This document shows positions 17,690-26,425 of a stretch of 55,382 nucleotides of DNA, in pieces (the first letter of the stretch is position 1; each line of letters begins with the position of its first letter). A model generated the notes under the pieces. It was not told the DNA's origin. It saw nothing but the letters and a program-made list of their open reading frames with translations, and ran no database searches. A program made the translations under genes and the position numbers. Source of the stretch: Pseudomonas defluvii (GTDB lineage Bacteria > Pseudomonadota > Gammaproteobacteria > Pseudomonadales > Pseudomonadaceae); assembly GCF_001695625.1 (NCBI RefSeq), contig NZ_MBPN01000028.1, positions 1-55,382 on the forward strand, read 5' to 3'.

Positions 17690-18814
17690 ATGCCCTTGCT
17701 GATCAACCCCTTTGCCGAACTTGACCTGATCCGCCAACCCGAACAAGCCAACGACCCCCTACAAGCGTTTGATGCCGCCGACGAGTACCTGCTTGAGCAC
17801 CTGGCCGAACAGGCGCTGCCGAGCAGTGCTCGGGTGCTGGTACTGAATGACAGTTTTGGTGCCTTGGCCATCAGTTTGAGCCGTCATGTACAGGTGGTCA
17901 GCAGTGGCGACTCATACCTGGCAAGGCTTGGTCTGGAAAAGAACCTGCCGCGTAACGGTCAGCCCTTTGACAGTGTCACCTTCGTTCCGGCCAGTGCCGC
18001 GTGGCAAGGCCCGTTCGAACGCGTGCTGGTGCGCGTTCCCAAAACCCTGGCGTTGCTTGAGGAGCAGTTGATTCGCCTGCAGGGGCATCTGGCTCCAGGC
18101 GCTCAGGTCATCGCTGGCGCGATGATCAAGCACTTGCCACGTGCCGCTGGCGATCTGCTGGAAAAGTACATCGGCCCGGTGCAGGCCTCCCTGGCGCGCA
18201 AGAAGGCACGCTTGCTGATTGCCACAGCAGAAAGCAAAGCCCCCTTCACCTCGCCCTACCCGACCCGCTATCGTCTGGACGAACCGGCGTTGAACCTGCT
18301 CAACCATGCCAACGTGTTCTGCCGCGAAGGCCTGGACATTGGCACACGGGCCTTCCTTCCCCACCTGCCAAAGAACCTCGGGCAAGCGCGGGTCGCCGAC
18401 CTTGGCTGCGGTAACGGCGTGCTGGCGATCGTCAGTGCGCTGGCCAACCCACAGGCACAGTACACACTGGTCGACGAGTCTTATATGGCGGTTCAGTCGG
18501 CCCGCGAAAACTGGCACGCGGCGCTGGGTGAGCGTGACGTGGAAATACGCGCCGACGATGGCCTGGCCAGCCAGCCCGAGCGCTCACTGGACGTGGTGCT
18601 GTGCAACCCGCCATTCCATCAGCAGCAGGTGGTCGGCGATTTTCTGGCCTGGCGCATGTTCCAGCAGGCCCGCGAAGTACTGGTCCCCGGCGGTGCACTT
18701 TACATCGTCGGTAACCGCCACCTGGGTTACCACAGCAAACTGGCGCGGCTGTTCCGTGGCGTCGAACAAGTCGGGGCCAACCCCAAGTTCGTGGTGTTGA
18801 AAGCGCGCAAGTGA
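17690..18814 (+). CDS. rlmG: 23S rRNA (guanine-N2)-G1835 methyltransferase RlmG
   Basis: SAM-dependent methyltransferase (374 residues) acting on 23S rRNA guanine 1835. It has the tandem MTase layout of the RsmC/RlmG group: a degenerate N-terminal domain and an active C-terminal domain with VADLGCGNGVLAIV near residue 233 and the catalytic CNPPFHQ near 305. I use ATG 17690 (MPLLINPFAELDL), the family start; the frame is open another 27 codons upstream without family similarity. No strong ribosome site is seen before either. Confidence 0.93.
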   Translation: MPLLINPFAELDLIRQPEQANDPLQAFDAADEYLLEHLAEQALPSSARVLVLNDSFGALAISLSRHVQVVSSGDSYLARLGLEKNLPRNGQPFDSVTFVPASAAWQGPFERVLVRVPKTLALLEEQLIRLQGHLAPGAQVIAGAMIKHLPRAAGDLLEKYIGPVQASLARKKARLLIATAESKAPFTSPYPTRYRLDEPALNLLNHANVFCREGLDIGTRAFLPHLPKNLGQARVADLGCGNGVLAIVSALANPQAQYTLVDESYMAVQSARENWHAALGERDVEIRADDGLASQPERSLDVVLCNPPFHQQQVVGDFLAWRMFQQAREVLVPGGALYIVGNRHLGYHSKLARLFRGVEQVGANPKFVVLKARK

Positions 18815-18820
18815 ACAGGC

Positions 18821-18856
18821 AAAAAAAACCCTTCGTAGCGAACCGCTACGAAGGGT
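18821..18856 (-). terminator. Rho-independent terminator of the cio operon
   Basis: On the minus strand a perfect 12-bp stem CCCTTCGTAGCG / CGCTACGAAGGG with a three-base loop is followed by eight T. It lies 35 bases past the small DUF2474 gene and convergent with rlmG. Confidence 0.92.
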
Positions 18857-18890
18857 GAGAGGCCGCCGCAAGGCGGTAATGGGAGTTTGC

Positions 18891-19046
18891 CTAATGGGTG
18901 CTAAGGCCGGCAGCGCTCATGAACAGGCGCATCAGCCAGGCGAATATCCCCAAGGTCACGACGCTGCCCGCCCAGATCACCGCCAACCAACCCAAGCGTT
19001 GCCAGAGCGGTTTGTTTTCGGCGTTAACGGTTTCTTTAACAGCCAT
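18891..19046 (-). CDS. DUF2474-type small membrane protein of the cyanide-insensitive oxidase
   Basis: A 51-residue gene too short for usual ORF cut-offs. It starts at ATG 19046 with GGAGGGTG six bases upstream and reads MAVKETVNAENKPLWQRLGW followed by one TM helix (WLAVIWAGSVVTLGIFAWLMRLF). It is 21 bases downstream of cioB and followed by the operon terminator. Small single-TM proteins after cydAB/cioAB (CydX, DUF2474) are accessory subunits that stabilise bd-type oxidases; this one has the PLWQRLGW pattern of the DUF2474 group. Function here is inferred from position. Confidence 0.85.
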   Translation of the reverse strand: MAVKETVNAENKPLWQRLGWLAVIWAGSVVTLGIFAWLMRLFMSAAGLSTH

Positions 19047-19067
19047 TTCACACCCTCCATTCAAACC

Positions 19068-20075
19068 CTAGTGGTAGCCGTCTTCGTGGGTCACCTTGCC
19101 GCGGAACACGTAGTAGCTCCAGAAGGTGTACCCCAGAATGAACGGGATGATGAACAAGGTGCCGACCAGCATGAAGCCCTGGCTTTGTGGTGGCGCAGCA
19201 GCATCCCAAATAGAGATCGATGGCGGGATGATGTTTGGCCACAGGCTGATACCCAGCCCGCTGTAGCCCAGGAAGATCAACACCAGGGTCAGCAGGAACG
19301 GGGTGTAGTGGGCATTACGCGCCACTGCCTTGAGCAGGCCATAGAGGGTCACCAGCACCAGGATCGGTACCGGCAGGAACCAGAACAGATTCGGCAGGCT
19401 GAACCAGCGCGTGGCGATGTCCGGGTGCGCAAGCGGCGTCCACAGGCTGACGATGCCGGTCACCGCCAGAAGCACCAACGCCAACGGCCGCGCCAGATCG
19501 TGCATCTGCTTCTGCAACTTGCCTTCGGTTTTCATGATCAGCCAAGTACAGCCCAGCAAGGTGTAGGCGACTACCAAGCCCACGCCACAGAACAGGCTGA
19601 ACGGGCTCAGCCAGTCCAGGCTACCACCGGCGTAGGAACGGTCGACCACCTTGAAGCCTTCAATGAAGGCACCCAACGCGACCCCCTGGAAGAAGGTGGC
19701 CGCAAGCGAGCCACCAATGAACGCCTTGTCCCAGATATGACGCTTGTCGGCCTTGGCCTTGAAACGGAACTCGAAGGCCACACCACGGAAAATCAGCCCG
19801 ACCAGCATCAGCATCAACGGCAGGTACAGCGCTGACAACACCACGGCATAGGCCAGCGGGAAGGCGCCGAACAGTGCCGCGCCGCCCAACACCAGCCAGG
19901 TTTCGTTACCGTCCCAGACCGGCGCAACGGTGTTCATCATCACGTCGCGGTCACGGTCGTCCTTGATGAAGGGGAAGAGCATGCCAATCCCCAGATCGAA
20001 ACCATCCATGATCACGTACATCATGATCCCGAAGATGATGATCACGGCCCAGATCAGCGGTAGATCGATACCCAT
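19068..20075 (-). CDS. cioB: Cyanide-insensitive terminal oxidase subunit II
   Basis: CydB-like inner-membrane subunit (335 residues, about nine TM helices) of the haem bd-family quinol oxidase. It begins MGIDLPLIWAVIIIFGIMMY and has the family segments MDGFDLGIGMLFPF near 23 and VWDGNETWLVLGGAALFGAFP near 53. The ATG is four bases after the cioA stop, with AAGGGGAA lying inside cioA, so the two are translationally coupled. Forms the oxidase with CioA and probably the small protein downstream. Confidence 0.95.
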   Translation of the reverse strand: MGIDLPLIWAVIIIFGIMMYVIMDGFDLGIGMLFPFIKDDRDRDVMMNTVAPVWDGNETWLVLGGAALFGAFPLAYAVVLSALYLPLMLMLVGLIFRGVAFEFRFKAKADKRHIWDKAFIGGSLAATFFQGVALGAFIEGFKVVDRSYAGGSLDWLSPFSLFCGVGLVVAYTLLGCTWLIMKTEGKLQKQMHDLARPLALVLLAVTGIVSLWTPLAHPDIATRWFSLPNLFWFLPVPILVLVTLYGLLKAVARNAHYTPFLLTLVLIFLGYSGLGISLWPNIIPPSISIWDAAAPPQSQGFMLVGTLFIIPFILGYTFWSYYVFRGKVTHEDGYH

Positions 20076-20078
20076 GAT

Positions 20079-21518
20079 TCAGTTCCCCTTGTTCAGGCTG
20101 AGGTTTTCGCCGTCGTGGTTATCGTCACCCGCAGCAGACAGCGGCCGTGCCGGAGTGCGTTGCTGACCAGGACCGCCAGTGCTGACTTCCTTGCCTTCGT
20201 CAGTTTTCGGCCCCTTGCGCACCAGGCGCATCATGTAGCCCAAACCTGCGCCGAACAGCGCGAAATACACCACCACGAACATCACCAGCGTCACGCCCAA
20301 CTGGGTGTAACTATGATTCGACGCACCGTCGGCGGTACGCATCAGGCCATAGACCACCCACGGCTGACGACCGACTTCAGTGGTGAACCACCCGGCGAGT
20401 ACTGCGATCAAACCGGACGGGCCCATCCACAGGGTCAGGTAGAGGAATGGCCGCGAACTGTAGAGGCTGCCACGCAGGCGCAACCAGACACTCCATAGGC
20501 CGACCGCAATCATCAGCATGCCGAGGCCGACCATGATCCGGAACGACCAGAAGACTACGGTCGAGTTCGGCCGGTCTTCAGGGGCGAACTCCTTCATCGC
20601 CGGCACTTGTTTATCCAGGCTGTGGGTCAGGATCAGGCTGCCCAGTGCCGGGATCTCCAGCTTGAAATGGGTGGTTTCGGCTTTCATGTCGGGGATGCCG
20701 AACAGAATCAAGGGGGTCGGCTCGTCCCCGACGTTTTCCCAGTGCCCTTCAATGGCAGCGATTTTCACCGGCTGGTGCTTGAGGGTGTTCAACCCATGGA
20801 AATCGCCGATAACCGCTTGAACCGGCGCGACGATCAAGGCCATCCACATGGCCATCGATAGCATCTTGCGGATCGCCGGGTTGTCACGCCCACGCAGTAG
20901 ATGCCAGGCCGCCGAAGCACCGACAAAGAATGCCGTCGCGACAAACGCCGCGGTCGCCATGTGCGCCAGACGATAAGGGAAGGACGGGTTGAAGATCACG
21001 GCCAGCCAGTCCACCGGAATCACTCGACCATCAATGATCTCGTAACCCTGTGGGGTCTGCATCCAGCTGTTCGAGGCAAGGATCCAGAAGGTCGAGACCA
21101 AGGTGCCAAGGGCGACCATGAGGGTGGAGAAAAAGTGCAGACCGCGGCCTACACGGTTCCAGCCGAAGAGCATGACGCCAAGGAAACCGGCCTCAAGGAA
21201 GAAGGCGGTCAATACCTCGTAGGTCAGCAAAGGCCCAGTGACGGCCCCGGCGAAATCGGAGAAACGGCTCCAGTTGGTGCCGAACTGGTACGCCATGACC
21301 AGGCCGGATACAACGCCCATACCGAAGTTCACGGCGAAGATCTTCGACCAGAAGTGATACAGGTCGCGGTAAACGCTGTTGTTAGTCTTGAGCCACAGGC
21401 CTTCGAGCACCGCCAGGTAGCTCGCCAGGCCAATGGTGATGGCCGGGAACAGGATATGGAACGAGACGGTAAACGCGAACTGGATTCGGGCGAGATCGAG
21501 TGCCTCCAAACCGAACAT
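20079..21518 (-). CDS. cioA: Cyanide-insensitive terminal oxidase subunit I
   Basis: CydA-like subunit (479 residues) carrying quinol oxidation and haem ligands. It begins MFGLEALDLARIQFAFTVSFHILFPA, where the histidine is a haem ligand, and contains the conserved GWFTTEVGRQPWVVYG near residue 390. The Q loop is short (around KIAAIEGHWEN), typical of the CIO subgroup rather than E. coli CydA. The cytoplasmic tail is hydrophilic. ATG 21518 follows AGGAAG. CIO supports respiration when haem-copper oxidases are blocked, and in pseudomonads is controlled by ANR; an ANR-type box lies 152 bases upstream. Confidence 0.95.
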   Translation of the reverse strand: MFGLEALDLARIQFAFTVSFHILFPAITIGLASYLAVLEGLWLKTNNSVYRDLYHFWSKIFAVNFGMGVVSGLVMAYQFGTNWSRFSDFAGAVTGPLLTYEVLTAFFLEAGFLGVMLFGWNRVGRGLHFFSTLMVALGTLVSTFWILASNSWMQTPQGYEIIDGRVIPVDWLAVIFNPSFPYRLAHMATAAFVATAFFVGASAAWHLLRGRDNPAIRKMLSMAMWMALIVAPVQAVIGDFHGLNTLKHQPVKIAAIEGHWENVGDEPTPLILFGIPDMKAETTHFKLEIPALGSLILTHSLDKQVPAMKEFAPEDRPNSTVVFWSFRIMVGLGMLMIAVGLWSVWLRLRGSLYSSRPFLYLTLWMGPSGLIAVLAGWFTTEVGRQPWVVYGLMRTADGASNHSYTQLGVTLVMFVVVYFALFGAGLGYMMRLVRKGPKTDEGKEVSTGGPGQQRTPARPLSAAGDDNHDGENLSLNKGN

Positions 21519-21669
21519 AGTGCTTCCTCTGTCAGGTAATCTGGCGCGCGGCGAATGCCTTTGCGCCAACTGCCCCCACGGCTATTGAGTGCCACACATT
21601 GGAGTTGTTCTGGAAACAGCAATCGTAGGGATTTACGGCCACGGGGCCGATTCGTTGCATCTGCAACTA

Positions 21670-21683
21670 TTGACGCAGATCAA
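21670..21683 (-). promoter_or_regulatory. ANR/FNR-type box upstream of cioA
   Basis: On the minus strand the 14-mer TTGATCTGCGTCAA matches the consensus TTGAT-N4-ATCAA with one mismatch. It is 152 bases before the cioA start, in the right region for oxygen-dependent repression known for cio genes in pseudomonads. The exact promoter was not located. Confidence 0.6.
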
Positions 21684-21773
21684 CGTATGAAAAACAGAAT
21701 AGTCCCGAACGCCTGCGCAGGTTATGTGGTCGATTGCCGCGTGACCGGTTGCCTCACCCCCTTTACGAGGTAA

Positions 21774-21965
21774 CTGTTTGGTGCGCTAACAGCCCACTCT
21801 CGGGCTTTCTGGTTCGCTCAGGTATTCACTGCCAGCGGCTTTCAAATGCTCACCGTGGCCATCGGTTGGCACCTCTATCCATTGACCGGCAGCGTGCTTG
21901 ACCTCGACCTGGCGGTGTTGGCCGTACTGGGTGCCGCCGGGGCGGTGTTGGAACGCTGCTGGTGA
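21774..21965 (+). pseudogene. N-terminal remnant of an MFS transporter
   Basis: Between cioA and the purine permease one frame reads RAFWFAQVFTASGFQM followed by LTVAIGWHLYPLTGSVLDL, the typical first helix and loop of a drug/enterobactin-exporter type MFS protein. There is no ATG (the frame opens after a TAA; CTG at 21774 is the first candidate), and it stops after 63 codons, while intact relatives are about 400 residues. The expected continuation is replaced by a short Ala/Leu-rich end. Nothing recognisable follows to 22090. I read this as a decayed gene. Confidence 0.6.
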
Positions 21966-22093
21966 CCAGGCTGTGGATAAAACTGTTCCCAAGCCTGGCC
22001 AGCCGCGATCACTTGCACACGGTCGAACCCTTATAGACAACGCCACGCCTTCCTGCGGATACCATGCCAGCGCCCAAGATGGGCGTATCTGCA

Positions 22094-22122
22094 TTACTCC
22101 TCGTCGATCATGCTGGTATGAT
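22094..22122 (+). promoter_or_regulatory. Candidate sigma-70 promoter of the purine permease-trmA operon
   Basis: TTACTC (22094-22099), 17-base spacer, TATGAT (22117-22122) with a TG element before it. Predicted start near 22129, leaving a leader of about 100 bases. Confidence 0.55.
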
Positions 22123-22136
22123 GCGCGGCTTTTTCC

Positions 22137-22193
22137 CGACCCAAGGAAAATACACAGCCTCCCGGTATGGTCTGTGCTTTGCTAGTTGGGTCG
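22137..22193 (+). ncRNA. Candidate structured 5' leader of the purine permease
   Basis: Just after the predicted start, CGACCCAA (22137-22144) pairs perfectly with TTGGGTCG (22186-22193). Inside this closing helix CACAGCC pairs with GG-CTGTG (one bulged U), giving a two-helix structure ending 37 bases before the ATG. Because the gene carries purines, a ligand-sensing RNA is possible, but I could not match it to a known riboswitch consensus by eye. Confidence 0.35.
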
Positions 22194-22230
22194 ATCATTC
22201 ACGGCGCCAGCGCGCGCCACGGGAGCAGGC

Positions 22231-23526
22231 ATGCTGGAAAGGCTGTTTCAACTAAAAGCACACAACACCAACGTGCGCACCGAAATCCTGGCGGGCGTCA
22301 CCACGTTCCTGGCGATGGCCTACATTCTGTTCGTCAACCCCAGCATCCTCGGCGAAACCGGCATGGACAAAGGCGCGGTCTTCGTCGCCACCTGCCTGGC
22401 TGCCGCCATCGGCTCGACCGTCATGGGCGTGATCGCCAACTACCCGATCGCGCTGGCACCAGGGATGGGCCTGAACGCCTTCTTTACCTACACCGTCGTC
22501 CTGAACATGGGCCACACCTGGCAAGTCGCGCTGGGGGCAGTGTTCATTTCCGCCGTGTTGTTCTTTCTGCTGTCGATTTTTCGTATCCGCGAATGGATCG
22601 TCAACAGCATCCCGCTGCCGCTGCGCTCGGCCATTGCCGCCGGTATCGGTCTGTTCCTGGCACTGATCGCCCTGCACAACGCTGGCATCGTAGTCGCCCA
22701 CAAGGCAACCGTGGTCGGCCTGGGCGACCTGAAGCAACCCGCACCGATACTCGCCACCCTGGGCTTCTTTCTGATCGTCGCACTGGAAGCACTGAAAGTG
22801 CGTGGTGCCGTACTGATCGGCATTCTCGCCGTCACCCTGGCCTCCATCACGCTGGGCTTCAGCGAGTTCGGTGGGGTAATGTCGATGCCACCGTCACTGG
22901 CGCCAACCTTCCTGCAGCTGGATATCAAGGGTGCCCTGGACATTGGCCTGATCAGCGTGATCTTTGCCTTCCTGTTCGTCGACCTGTTCGACAATTCGGG
23001 CACCCTGATTGGCGTTGCCAAACGTGCAGGCCTGATGGGCAAGGACGGCCACATGCCGAAGATGGGGCGCGCCCTGATCGCCGACAGTACTGCAGCCATG
23101 GCCGGTTCGCTGCTGGGTACCTCGACCACCACCAGCTACATTGAGTCGGCCGCTGGCGTCAGCGCCGGTGGACGTACCGGGCTGACAGCAGTCGTGGTCG
23201 CCGTGCTGTTCCTGCTGGCGCTGTTCTTTGCACCGTTGGCCGGCAGCGTGCCCGCCTATGCTACGGCGCCGGCGCTGCTGTTCGTCGCCGTGCTGATGGC
23301 GTCGGGCCTGGCTGAAATAAACTGGGACGACATCACTGAAGCCGCACCCGTGGTCATTACGGCCCTGGCGATGCCGCTGACCTACTCGATTGCCAACGGC
23401 ATCGCCTTTGGTTTCATTTCCTGGACGGTCATCAAGCTGATCTCTGGCCGTGGCCGCGAGGTCAATTCGGCGCTGGTGGTCCTGTCGATTCTGTTCGTCA
23501 TCAAACTGGGCTGGTTCAACGCATGA
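22231..23526 (+). CDS. AzgA-like NCS2 adenine/guanine/hypoxanthine permease
   Basis: Inner-membrane permease of 431 residues with about 12-13 TM helices. The N-terminal segment [20 protein letters not shown] (residues 16-35) and [16 protein letters not shown] near 265 plus [25 protein letters not shown] (from about 310, motif shown in part) mark the AzgA/PbuG group, which imports adenine, guanine or hypoxanthine with protons. ATG 22231 has GGGAG five bases upstream; a longer frame from 22186 adds unrelated residues. The last four bases overlap the trmA start, so trmA is coupled to it. Confidence 0.9.
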   Translation: MLERLFQLKAHNTNVRTEILAGVTTFLAMAYILFVNPSILGETGMDKGAVFVATCLAAAIGSTVMGVIANYPIALAPGMGLNAFFTYTVVLNMGHTWQVALGAVFISAVLFFLLSIFRIREWIVNSIPLPLRSAIAAGIGLFLALIALHNAGIVVAHKATVVGLGDLKQPAPILATLGFFLIVALEALKVRGAVLIGILAVTLASITLGFSEFGGVMSMPPSLAPTFLQLDIKGALDIGLISVIFAFLFVDLFDNSGTLIGVAKRAGLMGKDGHMPKMGRALIADSTAAMAGSLLGTSTTTSYIESAAGVSAGGRTGLTAVVVAVLFLLALFFAPLAGSVPAYATAPALLFVAVLMASGLAEINWDDITEAAPVVITALAMPLTYSIANGIAFGFISWTVIKLISGRGREVNSALVVLSILFVIKLGWFNA

Positions 23527-24608
23527 GTGCTGTCCTCGATCCTGCAACTTACAGCCAACAATTGGACGCCAAGGTCGCTCGCCTGCGCGAGCTGCTGGCG
23601 CCTTTCGCAGCACCGGAACCGGCCGTCTTCGACTCACCGCGCGAGCACTATCGCCTGCGTGCCGAGTTCCGCCTCTGGCGTGAAAACGAGCAGCGCTTCT
23701 ATGCAATGTTCGCCCCTGGCGAAAAGCACACGCCGATCCTGATCGAAGACTTCCCGATCGCCAGCCTGCGTATCAACGAACTGATGCCCAAGCTCAAAGC
23801 CGCCTGGCAAGCCAGCTCGGCCTTGAGCTTCAAACTGTTCCAGGTGGAGTTCCTCACCACCCTGGCCGGTGACGCGATGATTACCCTGTGCTATCACCGT
23901 CCATTGGACGAGCACTGGGAGGCTGCAGCGCGGCAGTTGGCCAGCGACCTGAATGCAAGCATCATCGGTCGCTCCAAGGGCAAGCGTGTGGTAATCGGTC
24001 GCGACTACGCGGTCGAAGAGCTGCAGGTGGCCGGACGCAGTTTCCGCTACCGTCAGCCCGAGGGCGCGTTCACCCAACCCAACGGCACGGTCAACCAGAA
24101 GATGCTGAACTGGGCCTATGACGCGCTGGGTGAGCGCCAGGACGACCTGCTGGAGCTGTACTGCGGCAACGGTAACTTCACCTTGCCGCTCGCTACCCGG
24201 GTTCGCAAGGTACTGGCCACCGAGATCAGCAAGACGTCAGTCAATGCCGCCCTGCACAACCTCGATGACAACGCTGTGGATAACGTACGCCTGGTGCGCC
24301 TGTCCGCCGAAGAACTGACTGAAGCGCTCAATGATGTGCGCCCCTTCCGTCGCCTGGAAGGGATCGACCTGAAGAGCTACCAGTTTGGCAGCGTCTTCGT
24401 CGATCCACCGCGTGCGGGCATGGATCCGGATACCTGTGAGCTGACACGACGTTTCGACAACATCCTGTACATCTCCTGCAACCCGGAGACCCTCGCGGCC
24501 AACATCGCCCAGTTGCACGACACACACCGTATCGAGCGCTGTGCATTGTTCGACCAGTTCCCCTACACCCACCACATGGAAAGCGGGGTGTTGTTGGTAC
24601 GACGTTGA
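23523..24608 (+). CDS. trmA: tRNA (uracil-5-)-methyltransferase TrmA
   Basis: Makes 5-methyluridine at tRNA position 54 with SAM. The 361-residue product has the MTase motif [14 protein letters not shown] near 213, [12 protein letters not shown] near 296 and the catalytic cysteine in [12 protein letters not shown] near 322, with the general base glutamate near the C terminus (HHMESGVLL). The ATG overlaps the permease stop (ATGA). Length is normal. Confidence 0.96.
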   Translation: MSAVLDPATYSQQLDAKVARLRELLAPFAAPEPAVFDSPREHYRLRAEFRLWRENEQRFYAMFAPGEKHTPILIEDFPIASLRINELMPKLKAAWQASSALSFKLFQVEFLTTLAGDAMITLCYHRPLDEHWEAAARQLASDLNASIIGRSKGKRVVIGRDYAVEELQVAGRSFRYRQPEGAFTQPNGTVNQKMLNWAYDALGERQDDLLELYCGNGNFTLPLATRVRKVLATEISKTSVNAALHNLDDNAVDNVRLVRLSAEELTEALNDVRPFRRLEGIDLKSYQFGSVFVDPPRAGMDPDTCELTRRFDNILYISCNPETLAANIAQLHDTHRIERCALFDQFPYTHHMESGVLLVRR

Positions 24609-24635
24609 TCGACAGCCATCCTGATGGCAAGAGGG

Positions 24636-25802
24636 TCAGGGGGTGTACCGCAACAAGGGCACCCATTGATCCTCGTCAGCCAGCCCGCCATGGTGGCCCA
24701 ACCACTGGCTGGCGTGCTTCTCCACCTGACTGCGAATGATCCCCCCATGCCCACGGGGTATCACGATCAGGTCGCCAATACGGGCTTCGGCCCCGCTCAG
24801 CACCACGTCACCGAACAGACTCTGCTTGATTGCCTGGGCCTTGCTCAGCACCGTATAGGCGTCGCCGAGGCGCTCTTGCCAGCGTGCCAGCACCCGGTCC
24901 AGCTGATGCTCCGCCACGTAGACATGACGCGCCCGTATATCCCCAGCCACGGCATGTACGCCTTGCTGCAGAGTTGCATCCTCATCGAAATCGACCACCC
25001 GTGCGCTGTCCAGCCGAACCATGCCATGGTCCGCGATGACCTTCAGATCGGCACCCGCGGGCAGGTACAGGGCAATCGACTGGGCCAATTGGTCAGCAAT
25101 CTCCAGCTGTTTGAGCCACGGTTCGGAGCCCGGCCCATACACGTGCCCAGCAAAATCCAGGTCACCAAAATAAGCGAAACACAAGGCCGGACGCTCTGCC
25201 TCAAGGGCCTTGCGCACCAATGCCGGATAAGCCTCGTATGCCACTGCCGGAAGAATCTCGCCAGCACGGTAGATCGCTCTGGAAAAGTCCGATGTGGCGT
25301 AGCGGCCAAGCATCAGTGTACTGATGGCGATCCCCTGCTCTGCCGCCTTTGACCAGGCCATGCGCGGAACGATGAAATCGTCGGGCGCAGGTACAGGGCT
25401 GCATGCGCCCTCCCCCTGCAGCGCCGAACTGCTCCAGGTCAGCGGAGAGAGCGCCGTCTGCGCATCAAGGGCAAAACTGCAACCCACGATTCCGTGGGCG
25501 CCACTGGCCAGGCCCGAAGTGATAGAGGCCAGGCTGGTCGCGGTAGTCGCAGGAAAGCCGACGCGAAAACACCCGTCAGGGTGCATCAACGCAGCGAGAA
25601 ATGGTGCTCGGTGCGCATGCTCGTGCAGCAAGTGCCACCCCAGACCGTCGATCAACAACAGGCAGGTTGCCGAAGCCGCCTCCAACCTGAAGGTGTTGTT
25701 GAACGCCCTCCCCCCCAATGACGCCAGAATCGACTGGGTGAGGTGAGCAAGCCCCGGCCAAGTCGCCTCCAGTGACGGCCTCTCTTCCCTCTGCACCGCC
25801 AT
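24636..25802 (-). CDS. Alkaline-phosphatase-superfamily phosphodiesterase/nucleotide pyrophosphatase
   Basis: Soluble 388-residue hydrolase of the type I phosphodiesterase/AlkP fold. Metal and nucleophile positions are visible: DGLGW after LLLI near residue 53, the threonine nucleophile in FPATTATSLASITSG near 81-95, GDLDFAGHVYGPG near 237, ADHGM near 281 and the last histidine in GHHGG near 370. No signal peptide is seen. ATG 25802 has GGAGGG five bases upstream; further in-frame starts lack a site. It diverges from aroQ and shares with it the TetR-type operator, so it may belong to the same regulon, though its substrate is unknown and no link to quinate metabolism is established. Confidence 0.8.
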   Translation of the reverse strand: MAVQREERPSLEATWPGLAHLTQSILASLGGRAFNNTFRLEAASATCLLLIDGLGWHLLHEHAHRAPFLAALMHPDGCFRVGFPATTATSLASITSGLASGAHGIVGCSFALDAQTALSPLTWSSSALQGEGACSPVPAPDDFIVPRMAWSKAAEQGIAISTLMLGRYATSDFSRAIYRAGEILPAVAYEAYPALVRKALEAERPALCFAYFGDLDFAGHVYGPGSEPWLKQLEIADQLAQSIALYLPAGADLKVIADHGMVRLDSARVVDFDEDATLQQGVHAVAGDIRARHVYVAEHQLDRVLARWQERLGDAYTVLSKAQAIKQSLFGDVVLSGAEARIGDLIVIPRGHGGIIRSQVEKHASQWLGHHGGLADEDQWVPLLRYTP

Positions 25803-25899
25803 ATTTCCCTCCGTGGTCAGGTTGTTAAACAACAGGTTTAGCACACCCTGTTCGATCAGCGAACAGAAAAAGCGCCAACCCGGCTCTCGCCAATTGACC

Positions 25900-25917
25900 A
25901 AATTAACCAGTTAGTAC
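25900..25917. promoter_or_regulatory. TetR-type operator, copy 1
   Basis: Minus strand GTACTAACTGGTTAATTT. It matches copy 2 at 30042-30059 in 16 of 18 positions (GTACKAACTGGTTARTTT) and has an inner palindrome TAAC-TG-GTTA. It lies between the divergent phosphodiesterase gene and aroQ, about 55 bases before aroQ. Confidence 0.6.
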
Positions 25918-25969
25918 AATTTGCTCGAGACAGCGTTTCCTCACTCAAGAACAACAACGGAGCCCACCG

Positions 25970-26425
25970 ATGAGTCGTACCGTCCTGGTCCTCAATGGTC
26001 CCAACCTCAACCTGTTAGGCACCCGAGAGCCGGCTACCTATGGCCGCGAAACCCTGGCTGATGTGTCCGCCCTGTGCAGCCGCAGTGCCGCCCAACTGGG
26101 GCTGGAAGTCGATTTTCGCCAAACCAACCATGAAGGCGAACTACTCGACTGGATTCACCAGGCCCGTGGTCGATATGCGGCCATCGTGATCAATCCGGCA
26201 GCCTGGACCCACACGTCAGTCGCCATCCGCGACGCCTTGGTAGCCGTGGAGCTTCCGGTTATCGAAGTACACATTTCCAACGTGCATGCCCGTGAGTCGT
26301 TCCGCCATCACAGCTATGTCTCGTCCATTGCTGTTGCCGTGCTCTGCGGTTTCGGCATCAACGGCTACCGCTTGGCCCTGGAACATCTCGCTCAATGGCT
26401 GTCGACTCAGGAGCAATCGGCATGA
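25970..26425 (+). CDS. aroQ: Type II 3-dehydroquinate dehydratase
   Basis: Dodecameric enzyme interconverting 3-dehydroquinate and 3-dehydroshikimate. The 151-residue product has the family start [21 protein letters not shown] (motif shown in part: catalytic Tyr at about 24, Arg at about 19), [17 protein letters not shown] near 75 with His, and [17 protein letters not shown] near 100. ATG 25970 follows CGGAG. It overlaps the aroE-like gene by ATGA. A type II enzyme placed with quiC, a TetR gene and a transporter is more likely catabolic (quinate use) than part of aromatic amino-acid synthesis. Confidence 0.94.
   Translation: MSRTVLVLNGPNLNLLGTREPATYGRETLADVSALCSRSAAQLGLEVDFRQTNHEGELLDWIHQARGRYAAIVINPAAWTHTSVAIRDALVAVELPVIEVHISNVHARESFRHHSYVSSIAVAVLCGFGINGYRLALEHLAQWLSTQEQSA

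Noticed and set aside
21786..22094. Minus-strand frame of 102 codons between cioA and the permease
   Set aside because: Opposite strand carries recognisable MFS sequence; this frame has no ribosome site.
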